DNA from: CAIWHR01 sp963823215
Lineage (GTDB): Bacteria; Pseudomonadota; Gammaproteobacteria; Burkholderiales; Casimicrobiaceae
NCBI GenBank assembly: GCA_963823215.1
Contig: CAWGKT010000007.1
Span: 248,001-312,000, forward strand
Length of the DNA stretch: 64,000 nt
Reading direction: 5' to 3'
This document shows positions 25,889 through 35,815 of this stretch, piece by piece. The first letter of the stretch is position 1; each line of letters opens with the position of its first letter. The position numbers and the translations under genes are program-made. The notes below the pieces were generated by a model, which had not been told where the DNA came from, did no database searches, and worked only from the letters and a program-made list of their open reading frames with translations.

Positions 25889-27211
25889 TCAGCGCAGGTG
25901 ATGCACCTGCTGGCCGAGCATTTCGGGAATGACCAGGGTGACGCCGCGTCCGGTCACGTGGAAGCGCCGCCGGTCCGCCTCCGCGTCGAGCCCGACCGTC
26001 AGTCCCTCGGGCAGCCGGCAATGCTTGTCGACGACCGCCTTCCTCAGCACGGTGTGGCGGCCCACGTCGACACTGGGGAGGATCACCGAATCCTCGATCG
26101 TGCAGTAGTCGTGGACGTGGACATTCGAGAAGAGCAGTGAACGCCGCACGGTCGAGCCACTGATGATGCAGCCGCTGGCTACTATCGAATCGATCGCCGT
26201 GCCGCGCCGGTCGTCGTCGTCGAAGACGAACTTCGCGGGCGGCAGCTGTTCCTGGTACGTCCAGATCGGCCAGTCCGTGCCGTAGAGATTCAGCTGCGGC
26301 ACGACCTGCGTCAGCGCGATGTTGGCTTCCCAGTAGGCATCGATGGTACCCACATCGCGCCAATAGGGGACGCCGTCGTTCATGTTGACGCAGCTGTCGG
26401 CAAAGTCATGGGCGCAGACGCGCGCCCCCTGCCGCAGGAGGCGAGGGATGATGTCCTTGCCGAAGTCGTGGCTCGAATTGGCATCATCGGCGTCGCGGAC
26501 CAGTTCGTCATACAAAAACGCGGCGTCGAACACGTAGATGCCCATGCTCGCCAGTGCGCGGTCCGGTCGACCCGGGGCCGGCACCGGCGATGACGGTTTC
26601 TCCTCGAATCCCACGACTCTGCCCTCGGTGTTGACGGCCATCACGCCGAGAGAAGACGCCTCGCCCAGTGGGACGTCGATGCAGGCGATCGTCATCTTTG
26701 CCCGGGCACGGACGTGGTCCTCGAGCATGCGGCCGTAATCCATCTTGTAGACGTGGTCCCCCGCCAGGATCAGCACGTGCTCCGGATCGTGGCGGCGCAG
26801 GATGTCGAGGTTCTGGTAGACCGCGTCGGCCGTGCCCAGATACCAGTTCGCCTCGATCCGCTGCTGCGCCGGCAGGAGTTCGACGAACTCGTCGAAGCGC
26901 CCGTCCAGGAAGCTCCAGCCGCGCTGCACGTGACGGATGAGGCTCTGTGCCTTGTATTGCGTGCAGATCCCGACGCGGCGAATGCCGGAGTTCACGCAGT
27001 TCGACAGCGCGAAATCGATGATCCGGAACTTGCCACCGAACGGCAGTGACGGCTTCGCTCGCCAATTGGTCAGTTCCCGGAGGCGACTGCCCCTGCCGCC
27101 GGCCAGGATCAGCGCGAGCGTGTTCTTGGTCAGCGAGCCGGTCGGCGGCCTGGCCGGGCCCAGGTGGACGAGAGCCTCGAGCATGTCCGCCTCGGTGGCG
27201 TTGCTCTGCAC
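25889..27211 (-). CDS. glgC: Glucose-1-phosphate adenylyltransferase (second, convergent copy)
   Basis: 440 residues; an internal ATG at 27184 is a possible later start. All GlgC landmarks are present: LALILAGGRGSRLRELTNWR, FGGKFRIIDFALSNCVNSGI, GFEEKPSSPVPAPGRP, PYWRDVGTIDAYWEAN, and the beta-helix SGCIISGSTVRRSLLFSNVH. It is clearly a paralogue and not a copy of the operon gene: the nucleotide loop has LTNWRAKPSLPF where the first has LTERRAKPAVYF, and the N-terminus is longer. It converges with glgX/malQ over 58 bases and is read in the same direction as DUF2934 and the lon operon. Two GlgC subunits may differ in allosteric control or form mixed tetramers. Confidence 0.95.
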   Translation of the reverse strand: MQSNATEADMLEALVHLGPARPPTGSLTKNTLALILAGGRGSRLRELTNWRAKPSLPFGGKFRIIDFALSNCVNSGIRRVGICTQYKAQSLIRHVQRGWSFLDGRFDEFVELLPAQQRIEANWYLGTADAVYQNLDILRRHDPEHVLILAGDHVYKMDYGRMLEDHVRARAKMTIACIDVPLGEASSLGVMAVNTEGRVVGFEEKPSSPVPAPGRPDRALASMGIYVFDAAFLYDELVRDADDANSSHDFGKDIIPRLLRQGARVCAHDFADSCVNMNDGVPYWRDVGTIDAYWEANIALTQVVPQLNLYGTDWPIWTYQEQLPPAKFVFDDDDRRGTAIDSIVASGCIISGSTVRRSLLFSNVHVHDYCTIEDSVILPSVDVGRHTVLRKAVVDKHCRLPEGLTVGLDAEADRRRFHVTGRGVTLVIPEMLGQQVHHLR

Positions 27212-27236
27212 GGTGCAGCCGCCGGCACGGCGACGG

Positions 27237-27509
27237 CTACTTGGAGGTCAGGACATCGATCCGGGCTTCCGCCTCGAGCCAGTCGTCCAGCTCGTGGCCG
27301 GGCTCGAATCCTCTCTTCTCGGCGCAGTAGTACGCCGCCTCCGCGATCATCAGCCACTTCGCTTCGGGTTCGATCGAACGCTCCGTCGCGATCTGCGATG
27401 CCATTTCCGCAATGATCCCGGGCGTGGCAGAAGCGGCGGGCGAAGCAACCGGCGGGAGGGTGGACTTGCCGCGTGGGTGGCGCGATGACGTGGTGTGAAG
27501 CGCAGACAT
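27237..27509 (-). CDS. DUF2934 domain protein
   Basis: 90 residues from the ATG at 27509, which has GAGGAG 7 bases upstream. The C-terminal half shows the DUF2934 pattern, MIAEAAYYCAEKRGFEPGHE followed by LDDWLEAEARIDV. The N-terminal 40 residues are Ser/Pro/Ala-rich and look disordered. Function is unknown; such small proteins often sit in stress or glycogen clusters. An FNR-type box lies 84 bases upstream with a -10-like TACCGT 21 bases after it, so expression under oxygen limitation is predicted. It is 25 bases upstream of the second glgC and may be cotranscribed with it. Confidence 0.8.
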   Translation of the reverse strand: MSALHTTSSRHPRGKSTLPPVASPAASATPGIIAEMASQIATERSIEPEAKWLMIAEAAYYCAEKRGFEPGHELDDWLEAEARIDVLTSK

Positions 27510-27592
27510 TTTCAGCTCCTCATGTGTGGCTTTCCCGGCACCGGTTTCTTCTTCTTGTGCTCTACACGGTACGCGCCGATGCGCGCGCTGCT

Positions 27593-27606
27593 TTGACACC
27601 TGTCAA
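27593..27606 (-). promoter_or_regulatory. FNR/Anr-type box TTGACAGGTGTCAA upstream of DUF2934 (and glgC copy 2)
   Basis: A perfect 5+4+5 dyad in the lon-DUF2934 spacer. Read toward DUF2934 it is followed 21 bases later by TACCGT, a TAnnnT -10-like hexamer, which is the class II FNR arrangement. The predicted transcript would start about 50 bases before the DUF2934 ATG and could run on into the second glgC. Confidence 0.65.
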
Positions 27607-27654
27607 TGATGGCTCATCTTCCGCGAGAAGAATCGTGCTGCAATGCAGCAACGT

Positions 27655-30098
<2,444 letters not shown>

Positions 30099-30102
<4 letters not shown>

Positions 30103-30521
30103 ACGTTCCTCGTTGCGCCCGTCTTGCGCAGCCGCAGGATCAGGCAGCCATCCCGCATTTCGGGCGTACCTGCATCGAGACTTGCGTCGGGCAGCCGGAT
30201 GCGCCGCTCGAAATACCCATAGGGAATCTCCAGCCTCCGCACCGCGCGCCGCGATCCCGCGAACGGCAGGTTGCGTTCGGCGCGCAGCACAAGCTCGCCC
30301 GATTCCGTGGTCACCTCGATCCGATGGGCCGGCACGCCTGGCAGTGCGACGAGGACGATGAACTCGAACTCGTCCTCGAACACGTCAACCGGCGGCTCCC
30401 ATGTCGCCCGGGTTCGCTCGGAAGCGGCGAGGCGGAAAAACTGCCGGTGCATGCGCTCGGCCTCGTCGATCAACTCGCAGGCCTGCGCCCACATCCAATC
30501 CGTCGGATTTCTCGTCGTCAT
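30099..30521 (-). CDS. Small heat-shock protein, Hsp20 family (operon with lon)
   Basis: 140 residues from the ATG at 30521. The alpha-crystallin domain covers about residues 45-135: WEPPVDVFEDEFEFIVLVAL, PGVPAHRIEVTTESGELVLR, RRLEIPYGYFERRIRLPDAS and DGCLILRLRKTG. It differs strongly from the Hsp20 at 12.3 kb and looks like the divergent subclass found beside lon. The stop overlaps the lon start (ATGA) and the trxC stop is 13 bases upstream, giving a trxC-hsp20-lon operon. A chaperone that holds clients and a protease that removes them are made together. Confidence 0.9.
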
Positions 30522-30534
30522 GCGGGTCCGCCTG

Positions 30535-30969
30535 TCAGGCGCTGGCCCTGATCCACTGCAGCAGGCCGGGCAGGTCCATGGCACCCGACTGCCGCGCCAC
30601 TTCAAGCCCGTTCCGGAACGCTATGAGCGTCGGTATGCTGCGGATGCCGAAGCGGGTCGCGATCGCGGGCTCGCTCTCGGTGTCGAGCTTCGCGATCCGC
30701 GCCTGATCCGCAAGCTGCGCGGCGGCCCGCTCGTATGCTGGCGCCATCATCCGGCAGGGCCCGCACCAGGGCGCCCAGAAATCCACGACCAGGGGCAGAT
30801 CGTTGCCCGCGACATGGCGGTCGAAATTCGCCGCGGTGAGTTCAATCGGACGACCGGGCAACAGCGCCTGCTTGCAGCTGCCGCAATTCGTGCCGGTGTC
30901 CAGGCGTTCGCGCAGCACGCGGTTGGTCGTGTCGCAGTGGGGACAGACTACGCGCAGATGCGCGCTCAC
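30535..30969 (-). CDS. trxC: Thioredoxin 2
   Basis: 144 residues from a GTG at 30969, chosen because GAGGGG lies 8 bases upstream; an ATG at 30987 would add six residues. TrxC differs from TrxA by an N-terminal zinc-binding extension, seen here as VVCPHCDTTNRV and TNCGSCKQALL (two CxxC pairs). The thioredoxin fold has the active site FWAPWCGPCRMMAP at about residue 70 and the cis-Pro loop IRSIPTLIAF. It reduces disulfides in cytoplasmic proteins and is linked to oxidative stress in other species. First gene of the trxC-hsp20-lon set; no FNR-type box was seen in front of it. Confidence 0.92.
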   Translation of the reverse strand: MSAHLRVVCPHCDTTNRVLRERLDTGTNCGSCKQALLPGRPIELTAANFDRHVAGNDLPLVVDFWAPWCGPCRMMAPAYERAAAQLADQARIAKLDTESEPAIATRFGIRSIPTLIAFRNGLEVARQSGAMDLPGLLQWIRASA

Positions 30970-31141
30970 AGCCGTACCCCTCGGCATCCCGTGATCCGCG
31001 CAGGCCTCTGCAGTTTCCGGCTAAGCTCCATGCCGGCGATATGTGGGTACATCAGGCGGATTCAAGGCACCGCCGGCCACTATCGCAATGCGCGTCAACG
31101 CCACGAACCGGACCATGCCTCCGGTCCGTGCCCATACCGTA

Positions 31142-31537
31142 CTACATCGTCGTCGTCGCGCTGCCTGCAAAAGTCCTTTCGTGCAGGCTCTGGCAGGGCA
31201 CGCAGCGCCTGGCGGCGGGAAACGCCCGCAGCCGGGCGAATCCGATGTCGGTGCCGCAGCCCGCGCACTTACCGAACCCGTGCGCCTTGATGCGCAGGAG
31301 CGCATCGTCGATTTCCTTGACCGACTCGACGTGGCGACGCGCGATCACATTTTCGTAGTCGGCCAGCGACGACGCCATGGCCTGGTCGCCGAAGTCAGGA
31401 ACTTCTCCGGCGATGGCCGCGTACGAATGCTCCGTCGCGTGCGCCAACTCGGCGCGCGCCTCGGTCAGCACACCGCTCCTCTGCGCCAGCAGGCGGGTCT
31501 CCAGTAGCCTTGTCTGCTGCGAAGTGAGTGTCGTCAT
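31142..31537 (-). CDS. DksA/TraR-family zinc-finger protein
   Basis: 131 residues with GAGGAGG upstream of the ATG. The N-terminal half is a predicted coiled coil (LLETRLLAQRSGVLTEARAE and onward). The C-terminal zinc finger is CAGCGTDIGFARLRAFPAAR then RCVPCQSLHE, a C4 finger as in DksA. DksA proteins bind the RNA polymerase secondary channel and, with ppGpp, retune transcription. This one is shorter than canonical DksA (about 150 residues), and instead of the usual DxxxDxA coiled-coil tip it has VPDFGDQAMASS, so its activity may differ. An FNR-type box with well-spaced -10 lies 93 bases upstream. Confidence 0.85.
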   Translation of the reverse strand: MTTLTSQQTRLLETRLLAQRSGVLTEARAELAHATEHSYAAIAGEVPDFGDQAMASSLADYENVIARRHVESVKEIDDALLRIKAHGFGKCAGCGTDIGFARLRAFPAARRCVPCQSLHERTFAGSATTTM

Positions 31538-31958
31538 GTCCCTGCCTCCTCGCGTCGGGAACCCGTCGGTCTCCCCTCGCCCCGAGGGGCCTTTACGGCG
31601 TCAGCGTAGCCCCACTGTGCCGATGCGAGTTGACCAGGATCAACCCATCGTGCGAGATCTTGGCCAGGAGTGGGATTCGGCCACGGTTCGACGCGCCTGG
31701 CCGATCGTGCGCGGGCGCGGGGGCATCCTTGAGGTCCACCCGCATCGCCGCACCCTGGGGGCGCGACACATCATGATTCGCGTCAATCCACACCAGAGCT
31801 ATCGCGCGTGCCTCCGCGCGAAGATCGCGATTTGGCACCTGAAGGAACGGTCGCTGACCAATCCGTCGAAATGGACGACCCAGGCGCGCGAGTATCTCCG
31901 GCTCGCCGGCAGCCACATCGCGCAGTGCGGCGCGTGAGTCGAGGGCGACCGCCGAGGC
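31538..31958. other. Gene-free spacer between the dksA-like gene and prs
   Basis: About 420 bases. It holds the FNR-type box at 31630-31643 and the promoter of the dksA-like gene near its left end. The rest contains open frames on both strands, including 54 codons at 31773-31937 on the plus strand, with no recognisable motif. A decayed gene is possible, as elsewhere in this island, but nothing identifies one. Confidence 0.5.
31630..31643 (-). promoter_or_regulatory. FNR/Anr-type box TTGATCCTGGTCAA upstream of the dksA-like gene
   Basis: TTGAT-N4-GTCAA read on the minus strand, 93 bases upstream of the ATG. A TACGCT hexamer follows 21 bases downstream, the expected -10 position of a class II FNR promoter. 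It predicts induction of the DksA/TraR-like protein at low oxygen. Confidence 0.65.
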
Positions 31959-32945
31959 TCAGGAGCCGAGCAGCTCGACGATCGACCCGCCCTCGTGGAT
32001 CCTGCGGATCGCCTCGGCGAACAGGCTCGCGGTGCTGACGTGCACGAGCTTCGCCTTCAGCCCGGGGGCGGTCACGCGCAACGGCGGCACACTGTCGGTG
32101 ACCACGATTTGCTCGACGACGCTCGCCGCCAGCACGTCGTTGGCGGCTCCGGCGAAGAGGCCGTGGGAAGCAGCGGCCAGGATCCGCGTCGCGCCCTGGT
32201 CGCGGCACGCCTGCGCCACCCGCGCGATCGTCGTGCCGGCGCTGATCAGGTCGTCGACGATGATCGCGACCTTGCCACCGACGTCGCCGACCAGCGCGTC
32301 GCCGGTGACCACGCCGGCGCTGCGGTACTTCTCGGCGAACGCGGCGCCGACGGGCCGCCCCAGCGTTTCCGTCAGGCGGTTGCGGAACTGCTCGGCGCGC
32401 TTGATGCCGCCGGCATCCGGCGACACGACGGCGACCTGCGTGTCATACAGCAGCGGTGCGAAGTGGCCGACGAACAGCGCATTCGCCTCGAGGTTCTCGC
32501 TGCGGCAGCGGAAGGCGTTCTGGAACGCCGCGAGGTTGTGCACGTCGAGCGTGACGATGCCGTCGGCGCCGACCGCCTCGAACAGGCAGGCAATGTGGCG
32601 CGTCGTGACCGGATCCCTCGGTTTCGTCTTGCGGTCCTTGCGCGCGTAGGCGAGATAGGGGACGACGGCGGTGACACGGCCGGCGGCCGAGTCCTTGAGC
32701 GCACCGATGAACAGCAGCAGCCGGACGAGCTTGTCGTTCGCGCTCGCCCCTGTTTCGCCGTAGAGGGAATGGATGACAAAGACGTCGGCCCCCCGCACGC
32801 TGACGAGCGGCCGTGCCTTGTGCTCGCCGTCCTCGAACTCGCGCTCCTCGTGTGCACTGAGCGGAATGGCCAGTCTCGCGCTCACCGCCTCACCAAACGC
32901 GCGGCTCGCAGCGAGCGCGAACAGCCGGAGCTCCCGTACGTTCAT
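31959..32945 (-). CDS. prs: Ribose-phosphate pyrophosphokinase (PRPP synthetase)
   Basis: 328 residues from the ATG at 32945. It makes PRPP from ribose 5-phosphate and ATP. Motifs: EFEDGEHKARPLVSVRGADV at the N-terminus, the flexible loop VPYLAYARKDRKTKPRDPVT, TLDVHNLAAFQNAF, PDAGGIKRAEQFRNRL, and the PRPP loop VAIIVDDLISAGTTI. It is probably not the housekeeping enzyme: the N-terminus lacks the usual MVFTGNA-type start and the sequence is of the divergent type found next to rtcB. It begins 7 bases after the rtcB stop, so archease-rtcB-prs form one operon. PRPP would serve nucleotide and NAD salvage; the neighbouring NAPRTase remnant also used PRPP. Confidence 0.9.
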   Translation of the reverse strand: MNVRELRLFALAASRAFGEAVSARLAIPLSAHEEREFEDGEHKARPLVSVRGADVFVIHSLYGETGASANDKLVRLLLFIGALKDSAAGRVTAVVPYLAYARKDRKTKPRDPVTTRHIACLFEAVGADGIVTLDVHNLAAFQNAFRCRSENLEANALFVGHFAPLLYDTQVAVVSPDAGGIKRAEQFRNRLTETLGRPVGAAFAEKYRSAGVVTGDALVGDVGGKVAIIVDDLISAGTTIARVAQACRDQGATRILAAASHGLFAGAANDVLAASVVEQIVVTDSVPPLRVTAPGLKAKLVHVSTASLFAEAIRRIHEGGSIVELLGS

Positions 32946-32952
32946 CGCGTCG

Positions 32953-34383
32953 TCACCCCTTGATGCAGACCAGCGGCTCGAGCCGCGCGACTTTGCGTGC
33001 CAGTTGCGCGCGGTCGGCCGCGTCGACAACCGCGGACACATCCTTGTACGCGCCGGGAGCCTCTTCGGCCACGCCGCGCAGCGACGGGCTGCGGATCAGG
33101 ATGCCGCGCCCGGCGAGATCGTCCACGACCCTGCGCCCTTGCCAGCGCCGCGTGGCCTCGTGCCGGCTCATGCTCCTGCCTGCGCCGTGACACGCGGATG
33201 CGAAAGCCTCCTGCATGCCCCGACGCGTGCCGACCAGGACGTACGATGCGGTGCCCATGCTGCCGCCGATCAGCACCGGTTGACCGGTCGCGCGCAACGC
33301 GTCCGGCAAGTCCGGATGCTCCGGACCGAACGCCCGGGTTGCGCCCTTGCGGTGCACGTACACCTCGCGCAGCCTGCCGTCGACGACGTGCCGCTCGACC
33401 TTGCAGGTGTTGTGCGAAACATCATAGAGCAGCGCAAGTTTCGTTCCGGGCAGCACGGCCTGGAAGACCCCGCGCACCAGATGCGTGAGAATCTGCCGGT
33501 TCGCCAGCGCGCAGTTGATCGCCGCGCGCATCGCGCCGAGGTAGCGCTCGCCTGCGGGCGACCGGATGGGCGCACAGGCGAGCTCGCGGTCGGGCAGCGT
33601 GATGCCTGCGGCCACGGCCGTCACCGCCATCTCCCGCAGGAACTCGGTGCCGATCTGATGTCCGAGGCCGCGTGACCCGCAATGGATGCTGACGACGACG
33701 TCGCCCGCGTGGAGCCCGAAGGCCTCGGCCGTCGACCCGTCGTACAGCTCGACGACGTGCTGCACCTCTAGGTAGTGGTTGCCCGAGCCGAGCGTGCCCA
33801 TCTCGTTGCGCTGCCGACGCTTGGCGGCGGCGGACACGTGCTGCGGTTCTGCTCCCGCCATCGTGCCGTGCTCCTCGGTGCGCGCGAGGTCCTCCGGATA
33901 CCCGTAGCCCCGCTCGACTGCCCAGCACGCGCCGCCGCGCAGCATCGCGTCCATCTCGTCGGTGGTGAGCGAGAGCGCACCGGTGCTGCCCACTCCCGCG
34001 GGAATGCGCTCGGCGAGTACGTCGGCAAGCCGCCGCTTGACCGGTTCGATCTGCGCGCACGTCAAGCCCGACAGGAGCGTGCGCACTCCGCAGGAGATGT
34101 CGAAACCCACCCCGCCGGCGGAAATGACACCGCCCTCGTCGGGATCGAACGCGGCTACCCCGCCGATCGGAAATCCGTAACCCCAATGGGCGTCTGGCAT
34201 AGCGAACGATGCCTTGACGATGCCGGGGAGCGTGGCGACATTGGCGACCTGCTCCGGGACCTTGTCGTCCATCTCACGGATGAGCGCCTCGTCGGCGAAG
34301 ATGACGCCGGGAACACGCATCGTCCGCGTCTGCGGCAGCACCCATTCGCAGTCGTTGATGCGTTGCAGCCGTCCCGGATCCAT
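32953..34383 (-). CDS. rtcB: RNA-splicing ligase RtcB
   Basis: 476 residues from the ATG at 34383. RtcB joins RNA 2',3'-cyclic-phosphate or 3'-phosphate ends to 5'-OH ends using GTP and Mn2+ and is used in RNA repair. Metal and nucleotide ligands are visible: GGVGFDISCGVRTLLSG (Asp and Cys), GTLGSGNHYLEVQ, VVVSIHCGSRGLGHQIGTEF, LLYDVSHNTCK, and the guanylylated His in SACHGAGRSMSRHEA. GSMGTASYVLVGTRRG is also typical. It is translated 11 bases after archease, its activating factor, and 7 bases before prs. The operon lies downstream of an FNR-type box rather than next to an RtcR regulator, which is unusual. Confidence 0.95.
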   Translation of the reverse strand: MDPGRLQRINDCEWVLPQTRTMRVPGVIFADEALIREMDDKVPEQVANVATLPGIVKASFAMPDAHWGYGFPIGGVAAFDPDEGGVISAGGVGFDISCGVRTLLSGLTCAQIEPVKRRLADVLAERIPAGVGSTGALSLTTDEMDAMLRGGACWAVERGYGYPEDLARTEEHGTMAGAEPQHVSAAAKRRQRNEMGTLGSGNHYLEVQHVVELYDGSTAEAFGLHAGDVVVSIHCGSRGLGHQIGTEFLREMAVTAVAAGITLPDRELACAPIRSPAGERYLGAMRAAINCALANRQILTHLVRGVFQAVLPGTKLALLYDVSHNTCKVERHVVDGRLREVYVHRKGATRAFGPEHPDLPDALRATGQPVLIGGSMGTASYVLVGTRRGMQEAFASACHGAGRSMSRHEATRRWQGRRVVDDLAGRGILIRSPSLRGVAEEAPGAYKDVSAVVDAADRAQLARKVARLEPLVCIKG

Positions 34384-34394
34384 CGCCTTCGCTC

Positions 34395-34808
34395 TCAGAC
34401 GTCGACGACACACTGGGCGATCCAGGTCCCGTCGTCGCGGCGCGCCACGGACAAGGCCGTGTAGGTCGCCCCCTTGACCTCGACCGCGGGCTTGTGCCGC
34501 TCGCGATCAATCGGCTCGCCCCAAACCCTGGCCTCGAGCGCATGCTCGTGCAACGTCACCGCGAAACGGCGAAACAACATGCCGCGCGTCGCCATTTCGT
34601 AGATCAGCGCATTGAGCCAGTCGGCGAGCAGCAATTCGTCGTCGGGCGCCTCGCAATGCAGTTGGATCGCCGTTTCCGCGGCGACGCGCTCCGGATCGGT
34701 GATCACCGCCATCATGGCGAGCGCAGCCTCCTCGAACGCCACGCCTCGCGATGCGCCAATGCCACGCACGCCGATGTCCGCGCCATGCGGAAAATGTTCC
34801 CAAGCCAT
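34395..34808 (-). CDS. Archease
   Basis: 137 residues from the ATG at 34808 (MAWEHFPHGADIGVRG). Archease speeds guanylylation and multiple turnover of RtcB. The conserved N-terminal HxADIG-like segment (FPHGADIGVRGIG) and the acidic patch GVAFEEAALAMMAVITDPE are present, as are the WLNALIYEMATRGMLFRRF helix and the closing VKGATYTALSV strand with a C-terminal CVVDV end. It is the first gene of the archease-rtcB-prs operon, with an FNR-type box 110 bases upstream. The ribosome binding site is weak. Confidence 0.9.
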   Translation of the reverse strand: MAWEHFPHGADIGVRGIGASRGVAFEEAALAMMAVITDPERVAAETAIQLHCEAPDDELLLADWLNALIYEMATRGMLFRRFAVTLHEHALEARVWGEPIDRERHKPAVEVKGATYTALSVARRDDGTWIAQCVVDV

Positions 34809-34917
34809 CGCGGTCCAAACGGTGCGTACCGCCACGGCGGACGCCTCAGCCGCCGACCCCGCCACTCGTGCACACGGATCTCTCGATAGAGTCTGTTCCT
34901 CCGCCCCGGCCGTGCGT

Positions 34918-34931
34918 TTGACGCGTGTCAA
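34918..34931. promoter_or_regulatory. FNR/Anr-type box TTGACGCGTGTCAA in the divergent archease / NAPRTase-remnant spacer
   Basis: A perfect dyad between the archease-rtcB-prs operon (left) and the NAPRTase remnant (right). Rightward, CATGAT lies 21 bases downstream (four of six -10 matches). Leftward, a weaker CAGACT lies 22 bases downstream. One bound regulator could therefore serve both directions. The rightward promoter now reads into a broken gene. Confidence 0.65.
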
Positions 34932-35023
34932 CAACGTGCGACATGCGCGGCCCATGATAAACGTGCGGCCGCCCAGCACAGGGAAACGGGTTCAGGCCGC
35001 GATTCGCGAAGGAGGCGGGCAAC

Positions 35024-35640
35024 TTGGATTCCGGCGTTCTGCTCACCGATCTCTACGAGCTGACCATGCACCAGGCCTATTTCCGGCAACGGATGAACGG
35101 CCCCGCGGTGTTCGAACTGTTCGCGCGGAAGCTGCCGCCGCACCGCAATTTCCTGCTGGTCGCCGGACTGGCGCAGGCGCTGAACTATCTCGCGGGACTG
35201 CGGCTTACCGACGACGATCTGGCATGGCTCGCGGCCTCGCGGCGATTCACGCCCGAGTTCGTCGACTCGTTGGCGAATTTTCGCTTCACCGGCGACGTCG
35301 ATGCGGCAGGGCTCACCGGCATCACGATCCTCGCCAGCGGCAATCTGGACGAGTACCGGCTGCGGGAACTGGTCGGTGAGCGGGCACCGATCGACGGCTT
35401 CGGCGTCGGCACGCGTCCGAACACGTCGGCCGATGCGCCGTACCTCGACTGCGCCGACAAGCTGGAGGAGTACGAAGGACAGGCGCGACGCAAGCGCTCG
35501 GAGGGGAAGGTGACCTGGCCCGGCCGCAAGCGGGTGTTTCGGCGGTATGCGCCCGATGGCCCGATCACCGGTGACTTGCTGTCGCTCGCCACACTGGCGC
35601 CGCCGGGGACCGCACCTGACGGTCGGCGGGGGCAGGCATT
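35024..35640 (+). pseudogene. Nicotinate phosphoribosyltransferase remnant with internal in-frame deletion
   Basis: A TTG start with a strong GGAGG ribosome binding site 8-9 bases upstream opens a frame that begins like NAPRTase: VLLTDLYELTMHQAYFRQRM, then FELFARKLPPHRNFLLVAGL and SLANFRFTGDVDA. Immediately after this (about 35300-35316) the sequence jumps to the late part of the enzyme, ITILASGNLDEYRLRELVGE, then APIDGFGVGTRPNTSADAPY and KRSEGKVTWPGRKRVFRRY. The middle of the enzyme, which carries the PRPP- and nicotinate-binding core, is missing; by memory of the family that is some 150-200 residues. The C-terminal end is also lost, and the frame runs without a stop into the next gene. It cannot be active. 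NAPRTase belongs with prs (PRPP) in NAD salvage. Confidence 0.82.
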
Positions 35641-35669
35641 AGGGCGCGCGTCGCGCCGCGGGCCGGACG

Positions 35670-35683
35670 TTGACAGCGGTCAA
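35670..35683 (+). promoter_or_regulatory. FNR/Anr-type box TTGACAGCGGTCAA upstream of the PaaK-like ligase
   Basis: A perfect 5+4+5 dyad 133 bases before the ligase ATG, within the end of the NAPRTase-remnant frame. TACCGT, the same hexamer as at the DUF2934 promoter, follows 22 bases downstream. This suggests the ligase has its own low-oxygen promoter. Confidence 0.65.
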
Positions 35684-35815
35684 CGCGGCGGATCCGGATT
35701 GCGATTACCGTGTATCGACGTACGTTGGGCCCACGACAATGCCATGGACGCTCGACCGATATCCTCCCGCCATGCAGCGCTTGCCGCCGGAGAACCCGTG
35801 GGGGAGGCCGCTGAC

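Noticed and set aside
26630..26643. TTGACGGCCATCAC inside the second glgC, a near FNR box
   Set aside because: It misses the last base of the dyad and lies within coding sequence; a similar near miss (TTGACCAGCGTCAG) occurs in the hsp20 coding region.
31773..31937. 54-codon frame between the dksA-like gene and prs
   Set aside because: No ribosome binding site or recognisable sequence; it could be a remnant but nothing identifies it.
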